DNA from: Mycoplasma anserisalpingitidis
GTDB lineage: Bacteria > Bacillota_I > Bacilli_A > Mycoplasmatales > Metamycoplasmataceae
Direction of reading: 5' to 3'
Assembly: GCF_007858495.1 (NCBI RefSeq)
Contig: NZ_CP041663.1
Location: 682,001 to 746,000, forward strand
DNA length: 64,000 bases
Both the position numbers and the translations under genes were made by a program. Positions 11,001 through 22,185 of the stretch are shown piece after piece. Numbering within the stretch: the stretch's first letter is position 1; every line of letters begins with the position of its first letter. The notes beneath the pieces are model-generated. The model searched no databases. It was given only the letters and a program-made list of their open reading frames with translations, and was not told the DNA's origin.

Positions 11001-14000
11001 TCATATGATTCAACAGTAATTGAATTAAGAATGTCTAAAAATAGTTTGGTAATATCAATATCGAAGAATGTGAATTGACCTATAAATTCTGACATTTTAA
11101 TATTTAAAGTATTATCAATAACTAAATCAATTTCACTCTCGTGCTCAATCAAAGTATTTAACGGTTTTTCATTTTTAAATAGTAGTGAAAATGTATCTGA
11201 ATTGGTTTTAACTAATTCTTCTAAGTTTACTATTTTATTTTGAATGAATCAAGCTAAGTTACCTAAAGAGTCTTGATTTATTTCGCTATTTGAGTTTTCT
11301 GTGAACAACCAAATCAATAATTCTGGTGTTAAATTTCTTAAAATTGGATCCAATAAAACTGAATTTATACCAAAAAGAGTAGTAATTTCACTTTTTTCTT
11401 CATTTTCAAAAATAACCTTAAAAATATCTTTGTTATTATAAAGTTCATCTTTTACTAAATCGCCATTGATTAAGTTTCTGATGATTTGAGTTAATAACGC
11501 TTCACCATTTTGTTTGTAATATTTATCAGATGAAGCGATGTAACTAAACATTCTAGTTATTTCTTTTTTGTTTTCTAAAATGAATGACTTAAATTTAATA
11601 TTATCATTAATGAAATTATTTAAATTAGCATTAGATAACATACCATTTTCTTCATTAAAGAATAATTCAATCATCCCATTTAAGTCTACAATAGAACGTG
11701 AAACAGAAAAATCAGCACTTTCAGGTAATGGTATATTCGAAAGGGTTGGTTTTAATAATTTTTTATCATTAAAGTATTCAATAATTTCTCTTCTATTCGC
11801 AAAACTTAGTAAATTATTTGCAAATTTGATTTTTTCGTTTCTAGAATAAATATTCTCATCTAACATGAAAATTTCAAATCATAATTTGAATAAATTTAAT
11901 CCATCTAAACCATAACTAAATTCTGTTGTTGCATTATATGGAATGATTTTATTTAATAATCCGCTGATAATTGCTCAATAAGTATTCGAATCCTCATGAT
12001 CAATTCCTAAACCGAAATTGTAATTTACTAAATATCTAGAAAGGTTCGCTACGTTCATCTCGTTTGAGAAATTAACTTTATTTCTATCGAGCTTAATCAT
12101 TTGAATAACTTGATTGAATTTTGTCGAAAATTCGCTAAATTGATCTTTGTTAGTTACACTATATTTTTCTAGAAATTCTTTTTCTAAATAGTTTAATTCT
12201 TTTGTTGAGCTAAAGTTGTTTGGAATTTTTTCAAAAATCACAATATCTTTTTCAAAATTACGTAATTTGGGGGAATTTACATTAGCCGAATTGAAAAGTT
12301 TAATCAAATCAAAGAAATCTAATTTTTCATCGTCTGATGAAGGAATTAATAATTTATTATTTTCATCGATATTAATAATAGTATTCTTTGATGAAATATT
12401 AAATCCTTCAATTATTAAGTTTTTAATCAATTTATTTGAACCAGGTATTGAAAATAATGCTTTTAATGCTGATTTTAATATATCCGAAGTCTTGAATGAG
12501 TAAATAGCATAGTTACGCTTAGTTGTTTCATATTCTTCTAAACTTTTGTTATATGTCACTAATTCATCAGTAATTTTGTATATATTCAAATTTTTTCTAA
12601 GTTCTGATGAAAAAATATTAAAGTCGAATATTTCTAAAATTTGAGCAATCATTAATTTGAAATTATTGAATTTTGTTGGATCTTCAGGGTCAAAAATTTT
12701 TGTTTCAGAAAAAATTGATTTAACAATCTCTTTAATATTTTCAGGTAATAAATCGAGAATTCTATTTAAAAATACATTATTTTCTTTATTAACAAACATA
12801 TTTTCATCTAGATTATTCAACATGTTTACCAAGGCATTTTTAACAGTTGTTTGGTTTAATGACTCTAATAAATATAGAATTATTTGGGATGAACTTAATT
12901 TAACATTTAATTTTTCGTTATCAACATTTACTAATTTATTATGTTCACCACTATTATAAAATTCCATAATCTTGCTTGTAAAACTTTTGAAATCAAACGA
13001 AAGGATTATATTAGTTAGGGAATCTAAAACTATTTTAGGATCTTTAGATAAATTGACCAATTCTGATGCACTAAAATATTTCTCAAAATTTAGTCCAAAA
13101 AATTGATTGGCAAAGCTGAATAAATTGTTAATTTGTGTTGTTAAATATTTTTTCTGTTCATTTATGGTTTCGAAATTATTTATTTTTAGTTTTATATTAT
13201 TAAATATTCCATTAATAATTACAGATAAATAATCACCATTCCTTGTCTGAGTAAGGTTATAAATTAAGGAAAAAATTGTTTTAGGTAGTGTTTCAGTATT
13301 TGCTTTTCCAGTAAATAATTTGTATAACTCATTGTCATTTAGTGCTTGTTTTAGAGATTCCATAAATACAGACATAGATTCTTTTGATATATAACCTTGA
13401 CGTACTAAATCACTATCTAAAAGAATTTTTTCAATTGAACTAGTAAAAATATTTAAAGTTTGTTTATTTAATGCTTCATCGACAATATCCGCATTAGGAA
13501 CAACATATCCTAAAGGCAACGATATTGTATTTTTGAATAAATCGTCACTTTTAGCTCATCCATTTGGATTAATGTATGAAGTTCTTAAAGTTCAATTTTG
13601 ACTAATCATTAAATCGATAATATCACTATCGTTTCAATAAATAGAATTATGATTATTAAAGACAACATTTTTTCAAATGATCTCATCATTAACTTTTGTT
13701 TGTCTAACAACAACAATTTTGTTCGAATCTGATGCAAAACCGTATCCATTAAATTTATTAACATCTATCTCTTCTTTATCGAAATTTGTAAATTTAAAAA
13801 TCTTTGTGCTTATTTTTTTAAAATCACCATTATTTGGATTGAAAATTTCAACATTTCCTATTTCGTTATCTATAATTAAATAATTTGGGTTAATATTAAA
13901 ACCTTGATTTAGATATTTTACCAATAAACCTGAAACATAAGATGGTAGTTGTTTGCTTTTAAAAAATTTATCCTGACCATCGTTTATAAAGTTGATCGAT

Positions 14001-15715
14001 GTTTTTTGATAAAACTCATTGTATAGTTTTCCAACATTTAATTTAACACCGTTAACAACATTGTTTTCATCACCAATATTAATGAAGTTAAATGAGTTTT
14101 TTCTATTATTTTTTTGATCAACTGCATCAACAGTTAATGTTTGTCTATAACCTATGTTTGATTCTTTTACTATCTCAGCCACTTTAGTTATTAATCTTTT
14201 TTTAGTAATTACTAATGAACCGTTTTTTATACGATTAAAAGTATCATCTTTAATATTTTGATTGTTTATATTAGTTAATTCATCATAAATTTTTTCTTCA
14301 GAAATACCTTCAATATCCTTAATTGTTTTTGTTCCTGAATAACTAAATTTTTCGTAATTTATTGATTGATTTTGTAAATTTTCAGGAGCTATCATTAGTT
14401 TTAGATCTAAATCTTCTTTAGAAATTTTTGAAGTTAAATCAGATGTTTTAATTGTCTTGATATAGTTTCCGTTTTCATCAAAGAAATCTGTCAAAATTTC
14501 ATCTTTTTTTTGCCAAAAAGAAAAGTCTTTTAAATATTTGGGTATTTCTAAATTATTTTTACTTATTTGATCATCGATATAAGTTTTATAATCACCTGTT
14601 CATTTTTCTCTGTTGGTTTCATCATATGTGATTGTATAATTTCATCTATTAAAATAAGAATATATGTTGTTTTTAGTAACTCATTGTTTCGGTAGATTAA
14701 ATTTTATGTTTTGAGGAAAATTAAACAATACTTGTTGTTTAAATTCTGAAATATTATTTTTATTCAAATCACCAAACAAAATTGAATTATTAATTATAAA
14801 ATTTTTAATTCTATTTTCTTCAGTATTCGAATAAATACCTTTGTTTATTAATTTAGTTAAGTCAGAAGTAAAAATATGATTGTTATTGCTATATTCTTCA
14901 AATCCAAGAAATGAAGTTAATTCTTTAGTTTCGACTTTATATGCTTGATTTAAGTTATCTCATTTTTTACCTTTAATAAAATCAAATGTTGCTTCAAGTG
15001 TATTAATGTTTATGAATAATGTTGAAAATTCAGAAGCTATCAATGAATTATCATCCTTAACTATTATTTTCGCAATATCATTCAATGTATAAATTTTGTC
15101 TAAATAAATATTTGAGTCTGAGTTAATTTTTTGTGTTTTTGTAAATATATTGAATTTATCATTCTCTTTATAAAATAGGTCAAAATTATATTCATCATTA
15201 AATAAAATTGTTTTTGAGTTTTCAGAAATGTCAAATAAAATTTTATTTTGAGTTTTATTATTGTAGAAAATATTAAAAAATTTAGATAAGTCATCTTTTT
15301 TGATATATAAATTTTTATAGTGTTCAGATAACTCTTTAAAAATAGAAAGATTAATATAATCATTATCTTCATTTAATAGCGAAACGCCATACTCAACTTT
15401 TAAATAATTAGAATCATCAAAATATATGATTGGCTCATTATAATCAGTTGGTATAATAACACTATTTTGATCGTTTCCATTTATATAGTAACCATTATTA
15501 TAAGCACTACCGTTTGAAGGAATGTTTAAATCAAGTGTTAAATCATGTAGTTTAGATATTTTAAGTCTTTCATTATATTCATTTGTCATTGAATTTGTTA
15601 TATCACTAGTGAAAGTAAAAACTGATGAAGATAAAAATACAAGAATAGTTAAACCTGTAATAGTAACTTTATTTTTAGAAAGTGATCTAAGTGTTTCTTT
15701 AAATAAATTCTTCAT
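8000..15715 (-). CDS. Giant FtsX/MacB-type ABC transporter permease (2571 residues)
   Basis: Reading TGA as Trp, one frame runs from ATG 15715 (RBS AGGAG) to TAA at 8000-8002, giving 2571 residues. Residues about 18-34 form an N-terminal membrane helix (ITGLTILVFLSSSVFTF). A huge, Asn/Lys-rich extracytoplasmic region follows to about residue 1735. Next comes an FtsX membrane module (about 1740-1940, containing VIGILVAQGYSTLQLSL), a second ectodomain (about 1945-2400) and a C-terminal FtsX module (about 2415-2560) ending PVELLKGK. Ordinary MacB permease chains are about 400-650 residues. Its partner ATPase follows in a TAATG overlap. Export or surface-lipoprotein handling is inferred; the substrate is unknown. 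Confidence 0.85.
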
Positions 15716-15781
15716 AATTCTCCTATTTATAAATTTAAATAATTATAAAGATTTTTGAAGAAATTACCCTTTTTATAGAAA

Positions 15782-15804
15782 TAAAAATTACGGAAATCCG
15801 TAAT
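15782..15804 (-). terminator. Terminator after ftsH
   Basis: Minus-strand hairpin ATTACGGA-TT-TCCGTAAT followed by TTTTTATTT, just past the ftsH stop. Confidence 0.7.
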
Positions 15805-15808
15805 TCTC

Positions 15809-17797
15809 TTATTCTTCTACACTTTTTATTAAATCATCAATACTTACTTTTTCATCTTTGCTCTCAACAATTTCATCTTCAGGATCTTCAGGTAATTTAA
15901 GATTCTTGGCAATATAATCGATTTCTTCAGAAACAATAGTTTCTTTTTGTAGTAATCTCTCTTTAATGAGTTCTAATAACTCTCTGTTTTCTTGAATTGT
16001 TTTTGTAGCTAATTCTAAAGCATTGCTAATTATTTTTCTTACTTCTAAGTCTATTTCATGTCCGATTTTTGAACTATAGTTGCTGTTTGTTGCTAATGTT
16101 CTTCCTAGGAATGGACTACCCTCGTCATTTTCATACTTAACTGGTCCAAGATCACTCATACCATATTGTGTAACCATTTTTCTAGCAATATTAGTAGCTC
16201 TATCAATATCACTACCAGCACCAGTAGAAATGTTCTCTTGTCCATAAACAATAGATTCAGCAGCACGACCACCCATGTAACTTGCGATAGTAGCAAGCAA
16301 CTCACTTTTAGTCATGTTATATTTTTCTTCCTCAGGAATAATTAAGTTATAACCACCGGCATCACCACGAGGAACTATAGTAATTTTTTGAACTTTACTT
16401 GCTGAAGGAACTTTAATACCAACGACAGCATGTCCAGCTTCATGATATGCAACCATAGTTTGTTCTTCTTTTGTAATAACTCTAGTTTTTTTAGCTGGTC
16501 CTGACATTACACGGTCAATAGCTTCATCAAGAATCGCCAATGTTATTTTATTTGAGTTTTCTCTTACAGATAATAATGTCGCTTCATTAATAACATTTTC
16601 TAATTGAGCACCAGAATATCCTGGCGTTCTTTTAGCAATATTTTTAAAATCAACATTTGTATCAAATCTTTTGCCTTTTGCATGTAATTTTAAGATCTCT
16701 TCACGTTCTTTAACATTTGGTAATCCAACAGTAATAGTTCTGTCAAATCTACCTGGACGAGTTAAAGCAGGATCAAGAACATCAACACGGTTTGTTGCGG
16801 CGATGTATAAGATACCGGCATTCGATTCCATCCCATCCATTTCAACAAGCAATTGATTCAATGTTTGCTCACGTTCATCATGACCACCACCAATACCACT
16901 TCCTCTTGTTCTACCGATTGCATCTAATTCATCGATAAAAATAATAGCAGCTGGATTTTTTCTAGCTTCAGCAACAACTTGTCTAACTCTTTTTGCTCCA
17001 AGACCAACAAACATTTCTACAAAACTTGATGCTGAAATGTAATAAAAAGGAACATTCGCTTCACCAGCAGTTGCTTTAGCAATAAGTGTTTTACCTGTAC
17101 CTGGAGGACCACCTAATAAAATACCATGAGGCATCCTTGCACCAGAGTCTTTATATTTTTTAGGATTTTTTAAATAATCTACAATTTCTTTAATTTCTTC
17201 AATAGGTTCCTGATTACCAGCAACATCTTTAAATTTTTTGTCAGAAATAATTTTTTGGGCTGGACTTTTATCGCCAAGAATTCCAGAACCACCTGCTCCA
17301 GAATTCATTTTAAACATTGATCAAATCGAAAACCCAACTATACCAACTATTAATATAGTTGGTAAAAGTGCAATAAATCAACCAACAATTGTAGGAGTTT
17401 GTTTTGGAACTGCTTGACTTATATCAAAAGTTTTATTTGATGCTTCGTAAAGTAAATCAGTAAAACTTAAACCGTTAAAATTATGACCGTTAAAAATACT
17501 AATGTAACTTTGAAGAGCTCCACCGGCTCTATAATGTAACTCCACACCATCTTTAATGTATGTTCAAGTGGTTAAATTTGTAGATGGATCATAAACAATA
17601 TTTTTAATTTTGTTTTTATCACTAACACCAACACGAACAATTTCTTCAAGATGTTTTATTAATTCACCAAAAGTTGAATCTCTGTAAGCTGAAAACTTTA
17701 GTAAATCCAATAGAATTCATGCAGCAATCCCTAAAAGAAGTATTGCTAATATACTGTAACCTCAGATTTTTCTTTGGTTTGGTTTATTATTTTTCAT
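15809..17797 (-). CDS. ftsH: ATP-dependent zinc metalloprotease FtsH
   Basis: 662 residues from ATG 17797 (RBS GAAAGGA). N-terminal helix at about residues 14-32, an extracytoplasmic domain, and a second helix at about 135-155. The AAA+ module has Walker A GGPPGTGKT, Walker B IIFIDELDAIG and a second region of homology (ATNRVDVLDPALTRPGR). The zinc site HEAGH lies in the C-terminal peptidase domain. It degrades misfolded membrane and some cytosolic proteins as a membrane-bound hexamer. The N-terminal 160 residues are only visible when TGA codons near 17320-17770 are read as Trp. It lies 49 bases downstream of tilS. Confidence 0.97.
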
Positions 17798-17846
17798 TCT
17801 TTCCTTTCTTTAATATAGTATTTTAAAATTATACTTTAATGTTAAA

Positions 17847-18740
17847 TTAATTTAAATATAACTTTCCTTTTATTTTAATGATGAAAACATCATTTTTTAG
17901 TTTATATTTGCTTGTTCTATTATCAGATAAAATGAAGTCAATTATTGAATTAATCTTCATTTTAGTTAGGTTAATTTCTTTATAATTTTCATTAATATAT
18001 TTATAAATCAAACTATCTTTAAATCTTAAATTTTTAAAATATTCTTGATCAAATTGTTTTTCCTTTCATAACTTATAAAATTTATTAACTTTGTTATCTT
18101 TCTTTATACAAAGTTTTTGCTTCACTTTAATATGTCAAACAATTAAATTCTTTACAAAAAAAGGAAAATTTGAAAACTTTAAACGAATTTTATTTCTCTC
18201 ATACTTAGGTAGTTCATTTGTGAAATCAACCGCATATTTAATATTTTTTTTATCACATAAAACTTTAATTTGTTTCTTAAAATATTTATATAAAAGCGGT
18301 CTATAAATATGCATACTATAAATAAAATTACTTTCTTTTATTCCACAAGAAAATTTATTCTTGTTTTGTTTTTTATGTAAAAAATAAGTTTCTATTAAAT
18401 CATCTTTATGGTGTGCTACTAATAAATAATCTGCATCTATTTTTTTGTAAATTTCTTCAAAAAATAAATACCGTTGTTTGCGTGCTCAATCTTGAAAATT
18501 GTTTTTAACATAATCTGATTTGTTTAATATTAATTTATGAAGATTAATATTTTTATTACTGCAAAAATCACTTACTATTTTTTCATCCTTTCAGCTATCT
18601 TCACGCTGATTATAGTTCACAAATGCTACATCAATATCAAGATCTAACTTATTACATAAATATAACAAAAACATGCTATCAGGACCACCACTAACAGCAA
18701 TTAATAATTTATTATTTTTAAGTTGTTTTAGACTGTTCAT
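17847..18740 (-). CDS. tilS: tRNA(Ile)-lysidine synthase
   Basis: 297 residues. The PP-loop motif SGGPDSM lies at residues 17-23, and the ATP-pyrophosphatase fold continues with FVNYNQRED and AHHKDDLIET. TilS converts the wobble C of tRNA-Ile2 to lysidine so that it reads AUA, a codon used heavily in AT-rich genomes. The ATG lies 23 bases inside the 3' end of pth, so the two are coupled. It is shorter than E. coli TilS, in keeping with mollicute versions that have reduced C-terminal domains. Confidence 0.93.
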
Positions 18741-19302
18741 CTAACCTCTTTTTTAACTTACCATTAAAAGAGTTCATTACAGTCGTGATGTCGTTGAAAG
18801 CGAATGAAATAGCAGCATCTGCAGCTAAATTAAGCACTGGTTCTAAGAATAATAATTCTTCACTACTAAAGCGTCCAAGAACATGATCTTTTAGTTCTTT
18901 ATTTGGATTTTGTCCAATTCCAATTCTAATTCTTTTATAGTTTGGATTTCCTAATCTTTGAGTTATGTTTTTTATACCATTATGTCCAGCGTCACTACCG
19001 CCAATTTTGATTGATGCCTGTCCTACTTTGAAGTCTTTTTCGTCGTGTATAACTAAAACGTCATCTCAAGAAATTTTGAAGAACGAACAAAGATTAGCAA
19101 CAAAATCACCTGAATTATTCATATAAGTTAATGGCTTAGCTATAATTAAATCATCAACTTTGACAAATTCACCATTTGCTCTACTCTTATTTAGTGAAAC
19201 GTTTAATTTTTCACAAATTTTATCAATAACCATAAACCCTGCGTTATGTCTTGTTAATTCATATTCTTTACCAGGGTTTCCTAAACCAACAATTAATCTC
19301 AT
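18718..19302 (-). CDS. pth: Peptidyl-tRNA hydrolase
   Basis: 194 residues beginning MRLIVGLGNPGKEYELTRHN, the Pth signature, with the catalytic His in RHNAGF (about residue 19) and a conserved Asp in VIHDEKDF. The full length uses TGA (Trp) at about 19066. It releases peptides from prematurely dropped peptidyl-tRNA. The 3' end overlaps tilS. No Shine-Dalgarno sequence is visible; a TAAAAT lies 18 bases upstream of the ATG. Confidence 0.95.
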
Positions 19303-19350
19303 ATTATTATTAATAATACCATTTTAAAAATGTTTTATTATTCAATTTAA

Positions 19351-19375
19351 TAATAAAAATCATGCCATAGGCATG
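19351..19375 (-). terminator. Terminator after the DUF4177 gene
   Basis: Minus-strand CATGCCTATGGCATG followed by ATTTTTATTATT, immediately after the stop at 19380. Confidence 0.65.
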
Positions 19376-19379
19376 AAAA

Positions 19380-19643
19380 TTATCTTATATCATTTCTTTC
19401 AAAAACCATTGTTGCTTGAATTCTATCTCCACCCAACAATCCTTTACTTGAGCTATTTACAGTAGAAATAGTATGTAGTCTATATCCTTTTGCTGCTTGT
19501 GTATTTATAACTTCTTCTAAATCGCTTAAGTTGCCTGAACCTGTACCAAGGAATTTTTCTTTTAATGTCACTTGAATAACAACATAAGGTAAATTTTGTC
19601 CTGAAGCGGTTGAAAATGTTGAATAATCTGAATAATCTGCCAT
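19380..19643 (-). CDS. DUF4177-like small protein
   Basis: 87 residues. The start is ATG 19643 because GGAGG sits five bases before it; the frame stays open for four more codons upstream but without an RBS. The pattern YVVIQVTLKEKF, then LEEVINTQAAKGYRL, then IQATMVFER resembles the DUF4177 fold (strand, helix ending in a G-Y/W motif, closing strand). Function is unknown. It follows the alpha/beta hydrolase gene by 19 bases and is the last gene of that operon. Confidence 0.7.
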   Translation of the reverse strand: MADYSDYSTFSTASGQNLPYVVIQVTLKEKFLGTGSGNLSDLEEVINTQAAKGYRLHTISTVNSSSKGLLGGDRIQATMVFERNDIR

Positions 19644-19662
19644 AAAAACCTCCAATATAATT

Positions 19663-20469
19663 TTATATTTTTTTGTCTTTTAATATTTGCAAAATTTTAT
19701 TTTTAACATCATCAAATCCTTCATAAATTGTTGCGTGTCCACAATTATTTATCATTTCTAAATTAATATACTTATTATCTAAAACCACTTGTTTTAAGTC
19801 ATTAATAGGTACAAACTTGTCTTCAATTCCACTTATAATTGAATAGTTTTTTTGAGTGAATAATTTTTTAATTGAATTATTATATTCTTTATTTAATATT
19901 TGATTTTTAACCATATATTCAAAATTATTTAGCCTTTGTCTTGAAATCGTTTCAAAACTTATCGCACGTCTTTCAGCTGCATTTTTGACTAATTCACTTG
20001 GATTGTAAAATAATGATGTGTAAGATTCATAAATATTATCAAAAGTTCTAGGTAATAATCTATTGAGCATTATTTCAACATGATTATGATTATTTGCTAT
20101 TAAATAATTAAAAGGAGCTATTAATAAACAATATTTAACATTTTTATTTTTTTTAAGCGCATGCAGCGCTGATGCAGAGCCCAAAGAGTGAGAAACAATA
20201 AATACATCTTTATCACTAAAGTTTTTGTTTATAAATTCTTCAACTAAATTTTGGTAATCTTCAATTTTTAATTCATTATTGTAAACTGATTGTCCACATC
20301 CAGGAAAATCTATAGCTACAGAATTATATTCATTTGAATTAAAAAGTTTTATGAATGTTCGATAACTGTCTGCAAAACCATGCAAGAAAAGTACAATTGG
20401 TTTATTATTTTGAATTTCCTCAACATAATAATTTATTTCAAAATTGTTTATTTTATCTCTTAAAAGCAT
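19663..20469 (-). CDS. Alpha/beta hydrolase
   Basis: 268 residues with an oxyanion-hole motif LHGFADS (about residue 29), a nucleophile elbow SHSLGS (about residue 94), a likely acid in GIEDKFVP and a catalytic His in NNCGHATIYE near the C-terminus. This is a complete serine hydrolase triad. Mycoplasmas carry several such esterases or lipases; the substrate is unknown. No signal peptide is present, so it is cytosolic. Its ATG overlaps the lplA stop (TAATG). Confidence 0.85.
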   Translation of the reverse strand: MLLRDKINNFEINYYVEEIQNNKPIVLFLHGFADSYRTFIKLFNSNEYNSVAIDFPGCGQSVYNNELKIEDYQNLVEEFINKNFSDKDVFIVSHSLGSASALHALKKNKNVKYCLLIAPFNYLIANNHNHVEIMLNRLLPRTFDNIYESYTSLFYNPSELVKNAAERRAISFETISRQRLNNFEYMVKNQILNKEYNNSIKKLFTQKNYSIISGIEDKFVPINDLKQVVLDNKYINLEMINNCGHATIYEGFDDVKNKILQILKDKKI

Positions 20470-21449
20470 TATCCAAAAATCAATTCTAAAATTTCATTAA
20501 TTTGTAGAGTTCCGAAATATTCTTCAAATTTAATCGATGTTAGTACATTAGTAACGGCATCTTTTGAATAATCTAAACCAATAAAGTTATCTATAATTTC
20601 ATTAACGTCCAATTTACTTAAAAAATCACCCTCAAAAACGATTTCTTTGAATTTGTTGTTTTCTATGTTGTATTTTATTTTTAAAATACCACCTGGGAAT
20701 TTTTTAGCATTTGATGCTTGAAAATCGGCATTTTTGTTGTAAAGTCATTCATTAGATTTTTTGAATTCAATCATCTCTTTTAGTTTGTTTTCATATTTTG
20801 CATATGGAATTTCTGCAATTTCACCATCTCCATTTTTAACAAAATGTTCCATTAACTTTTCTATAAACTCTTCAACTTTCATTGAATAATTAAGTTCTTT
20901 TGCTATGTTTGTTACCCGTTGTCGAATTGATTGAATACCTTTTGATTCTAATTTTAATTTTGAGGGATTTAATGCATTAGATAATTTTGTTAAATCCACA
21001 TCAAATAATAAAGTTCCATGAGATACTATTCTATTTCCTTTAATAAATTGTGCATTACCACTTATTTTAGCTCCATTACATAAAATATCATTTCTACCAT
21101 GGAATTCTGCATTTAACCCCAGTGAATTTAAAAAACTAATAATTGGTTTTAAAAATTTTTCATATCCTGCCTGCTTATTGTAATCAGTAATAAATGAGAA
21201 ATTAATGTTTCCTAAATCGTGGTAAACAGCTCCACCACCACTAATTCTTCTTGCTAATTCTATTTTATTTTCTTCAATATAATCTTTTTTTATTTCTTCA
21301 TAAGCATTTTGATTTCTTCCGATAATTACAGCGTTATCATGTTGATAAATTAAAAAGATATCACCAGTCATTTCTGGGTCGCTTGTAATTAATTCTTCTA
21401 TGCTTAAAGTTGTGTAAGGGTTAGTTGATTTTATTCTAAATATTTTCAT
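20469..21449 (-). CDS. lplA: Lipoate-protein ligase A
   Basis: 326 residues with the signature RRISGGGAVYHDLGN (about residues 68-82), the lipoate-AMP loop NGAKISGNAQ and a C-terminal accessory domain that extends past TGA (Trp) at about 20745. LplA activates free lipoate and attaches it to E2 subunits of 2-oxoacid dehydrogenases. The ATG has no RBS; a TATAAT lies six bases upstream, so the transcript probably starts at the ATG. The downstream alpha/beta hydrolase is coupled by TAATG. Confidence 0.92.
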
Positions 21450-21455
21450 ATTTTT

Positions 21456-21461
21456 ATTATA
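21456..21461 (-). promoter_or_regulatory. -10 box of leaderless lplA transcript
   Basis: TATAAT on the minus strand, six bases before the lplA ATG. Normal -10 to start spacing would place the transcript 5' end at the ATG. Confidence 0.6.
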
Positions 21462-21484
21462 TTACAAGTCAATTTTGAGTTGAA

Positions 21485-21511
21485 ATAAAAAAATACAGAA
21501 TTAATCTGTAT
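21485..21511 (-). terminator. Terminator after the signal peptidase gene
   Basis: Minus-strand AATACAGA-TTAA-TTCTGTATT followed by TTTTTATTT. Confidence 0.7.
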
Positions 21512-21556
21512 TGTAAAATGTAAGTTAATAAATCTTCATTGTAGGGTTAATCAATA

Positions 21557-22027
21557 TTAAATTAATAGTTTACCTATCATTGATTCTCTTGTTAAAAAAC
21601 CAAAATTTAAGCTATCATTACTTTTAGATAAATTTGTTCCTAAAACAAAATATGAATTATTTGGAACAATAATATTAATTTCATCGGTTATAAAATTATC
21701 AGTAATAAAATAATTAGTTATGTCTTGATTGTTTAGCAAAATTTTATTATTTGATAAGAATATATGATCACCACTTAATCCTACCAATTTTTTAACTATT
21801 AATGAGCCGTTTTTGTTAATTAATACATCGTCTAAATTTGTAAAATTATTAGTTTTTATAACTAGATGAAGGCTATCATTTTTGTAATGAGGCAACATTG
21901 AAACACCATCAATTTTAATAATTATAAATTTAGCAAAAAAGACAGATATTAGTATGATGAAAATTATGATTAAAAAAACACTTAATAAAATTATTTTTTT
22001 GTTTTTGTGATTTTGGAAGATATTCAT
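21557..22027 (-). CDS. lepB: Signal peptidase I (S26) homologue
   Basis: 156 residues. One N-terminal membrane helix (about residues 11-35) is followed by S26 box B IDGVSMLPHY with the catalytic Ser (about residue 43). Box D is GSLIVKKLVGLSGDHI with the catalytic Lys, and a C-terminal GTNLSKSNDSLNFG resembles box E (GDNxxxSxDSR). It would cleave signal peptides at the outer membrane face. It lies downstream of a cluster that includes a secreted protein with an AKA cleavage site. AAAAGGA lies about ten bases before the ATG. Confidence 0.8.
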   Translation of the reverse strand: MNIFQNHKNKKIILLSVFLIIIFIILISVFFAKFIIIKIDGVSMLPHYKNDSLHLVIKTNNFTNLDDVLINKNGSLIVKKLVGLSGDHIFLSNNKILLNNQDITNYFITDNFITDEINIIVPNNSYFVLGTNLSKSNDSLNFGFLTRESMIGKLLI

Positions 22028-22059
22028 ACTTATTTATTCCTTTTCTCAATGTTTAATTT

Positions 22060-22150
22060 TTTTCGTTTGTTGTTATCAATGCCACAACCTGTGAGTATCA
22101 TATACTTGTAGAACAAAAGTTCACAGCATTTTATCACTTTTGTTTCTAGT
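22060..22150 (-). other. Structured intergenic / 5' UTR element upstream of lepB
   Basis: The gap before lepB holds two interleaved stems: CTGTGA/TCACAG (22121-22126 with 22089-22094) and ACAAAAGT/ACTTTTGT (22136-22143 with 22113-22120). They interleave, so they form either a pseudoknot or mutually exclusive folds. No known riboswitch class was recognised. Confidence 0.3.
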
Positions 22151-22185
22151 TTAATTACTATGTCTTTTTATTTATATTAATAATG

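Noticed and set aside
8048-15715. About ten separate small membrane-protein genes in this interval
   Set aside because: All fragments are in one frame and are separated only by TGA codons, which code for Trp in this organism; they form one protein.
16671-16856. Plus-strand 61-residue frame inside ftsH
   Set aside because: It is antisense to the highly conserved AAA+ domain and has no RBS or promoter.
18091-18306. Plus-strand 71-residue frame inside tilS
   Set aside because: It is antisense shadow of a gene with a clear PP-loop and family length.
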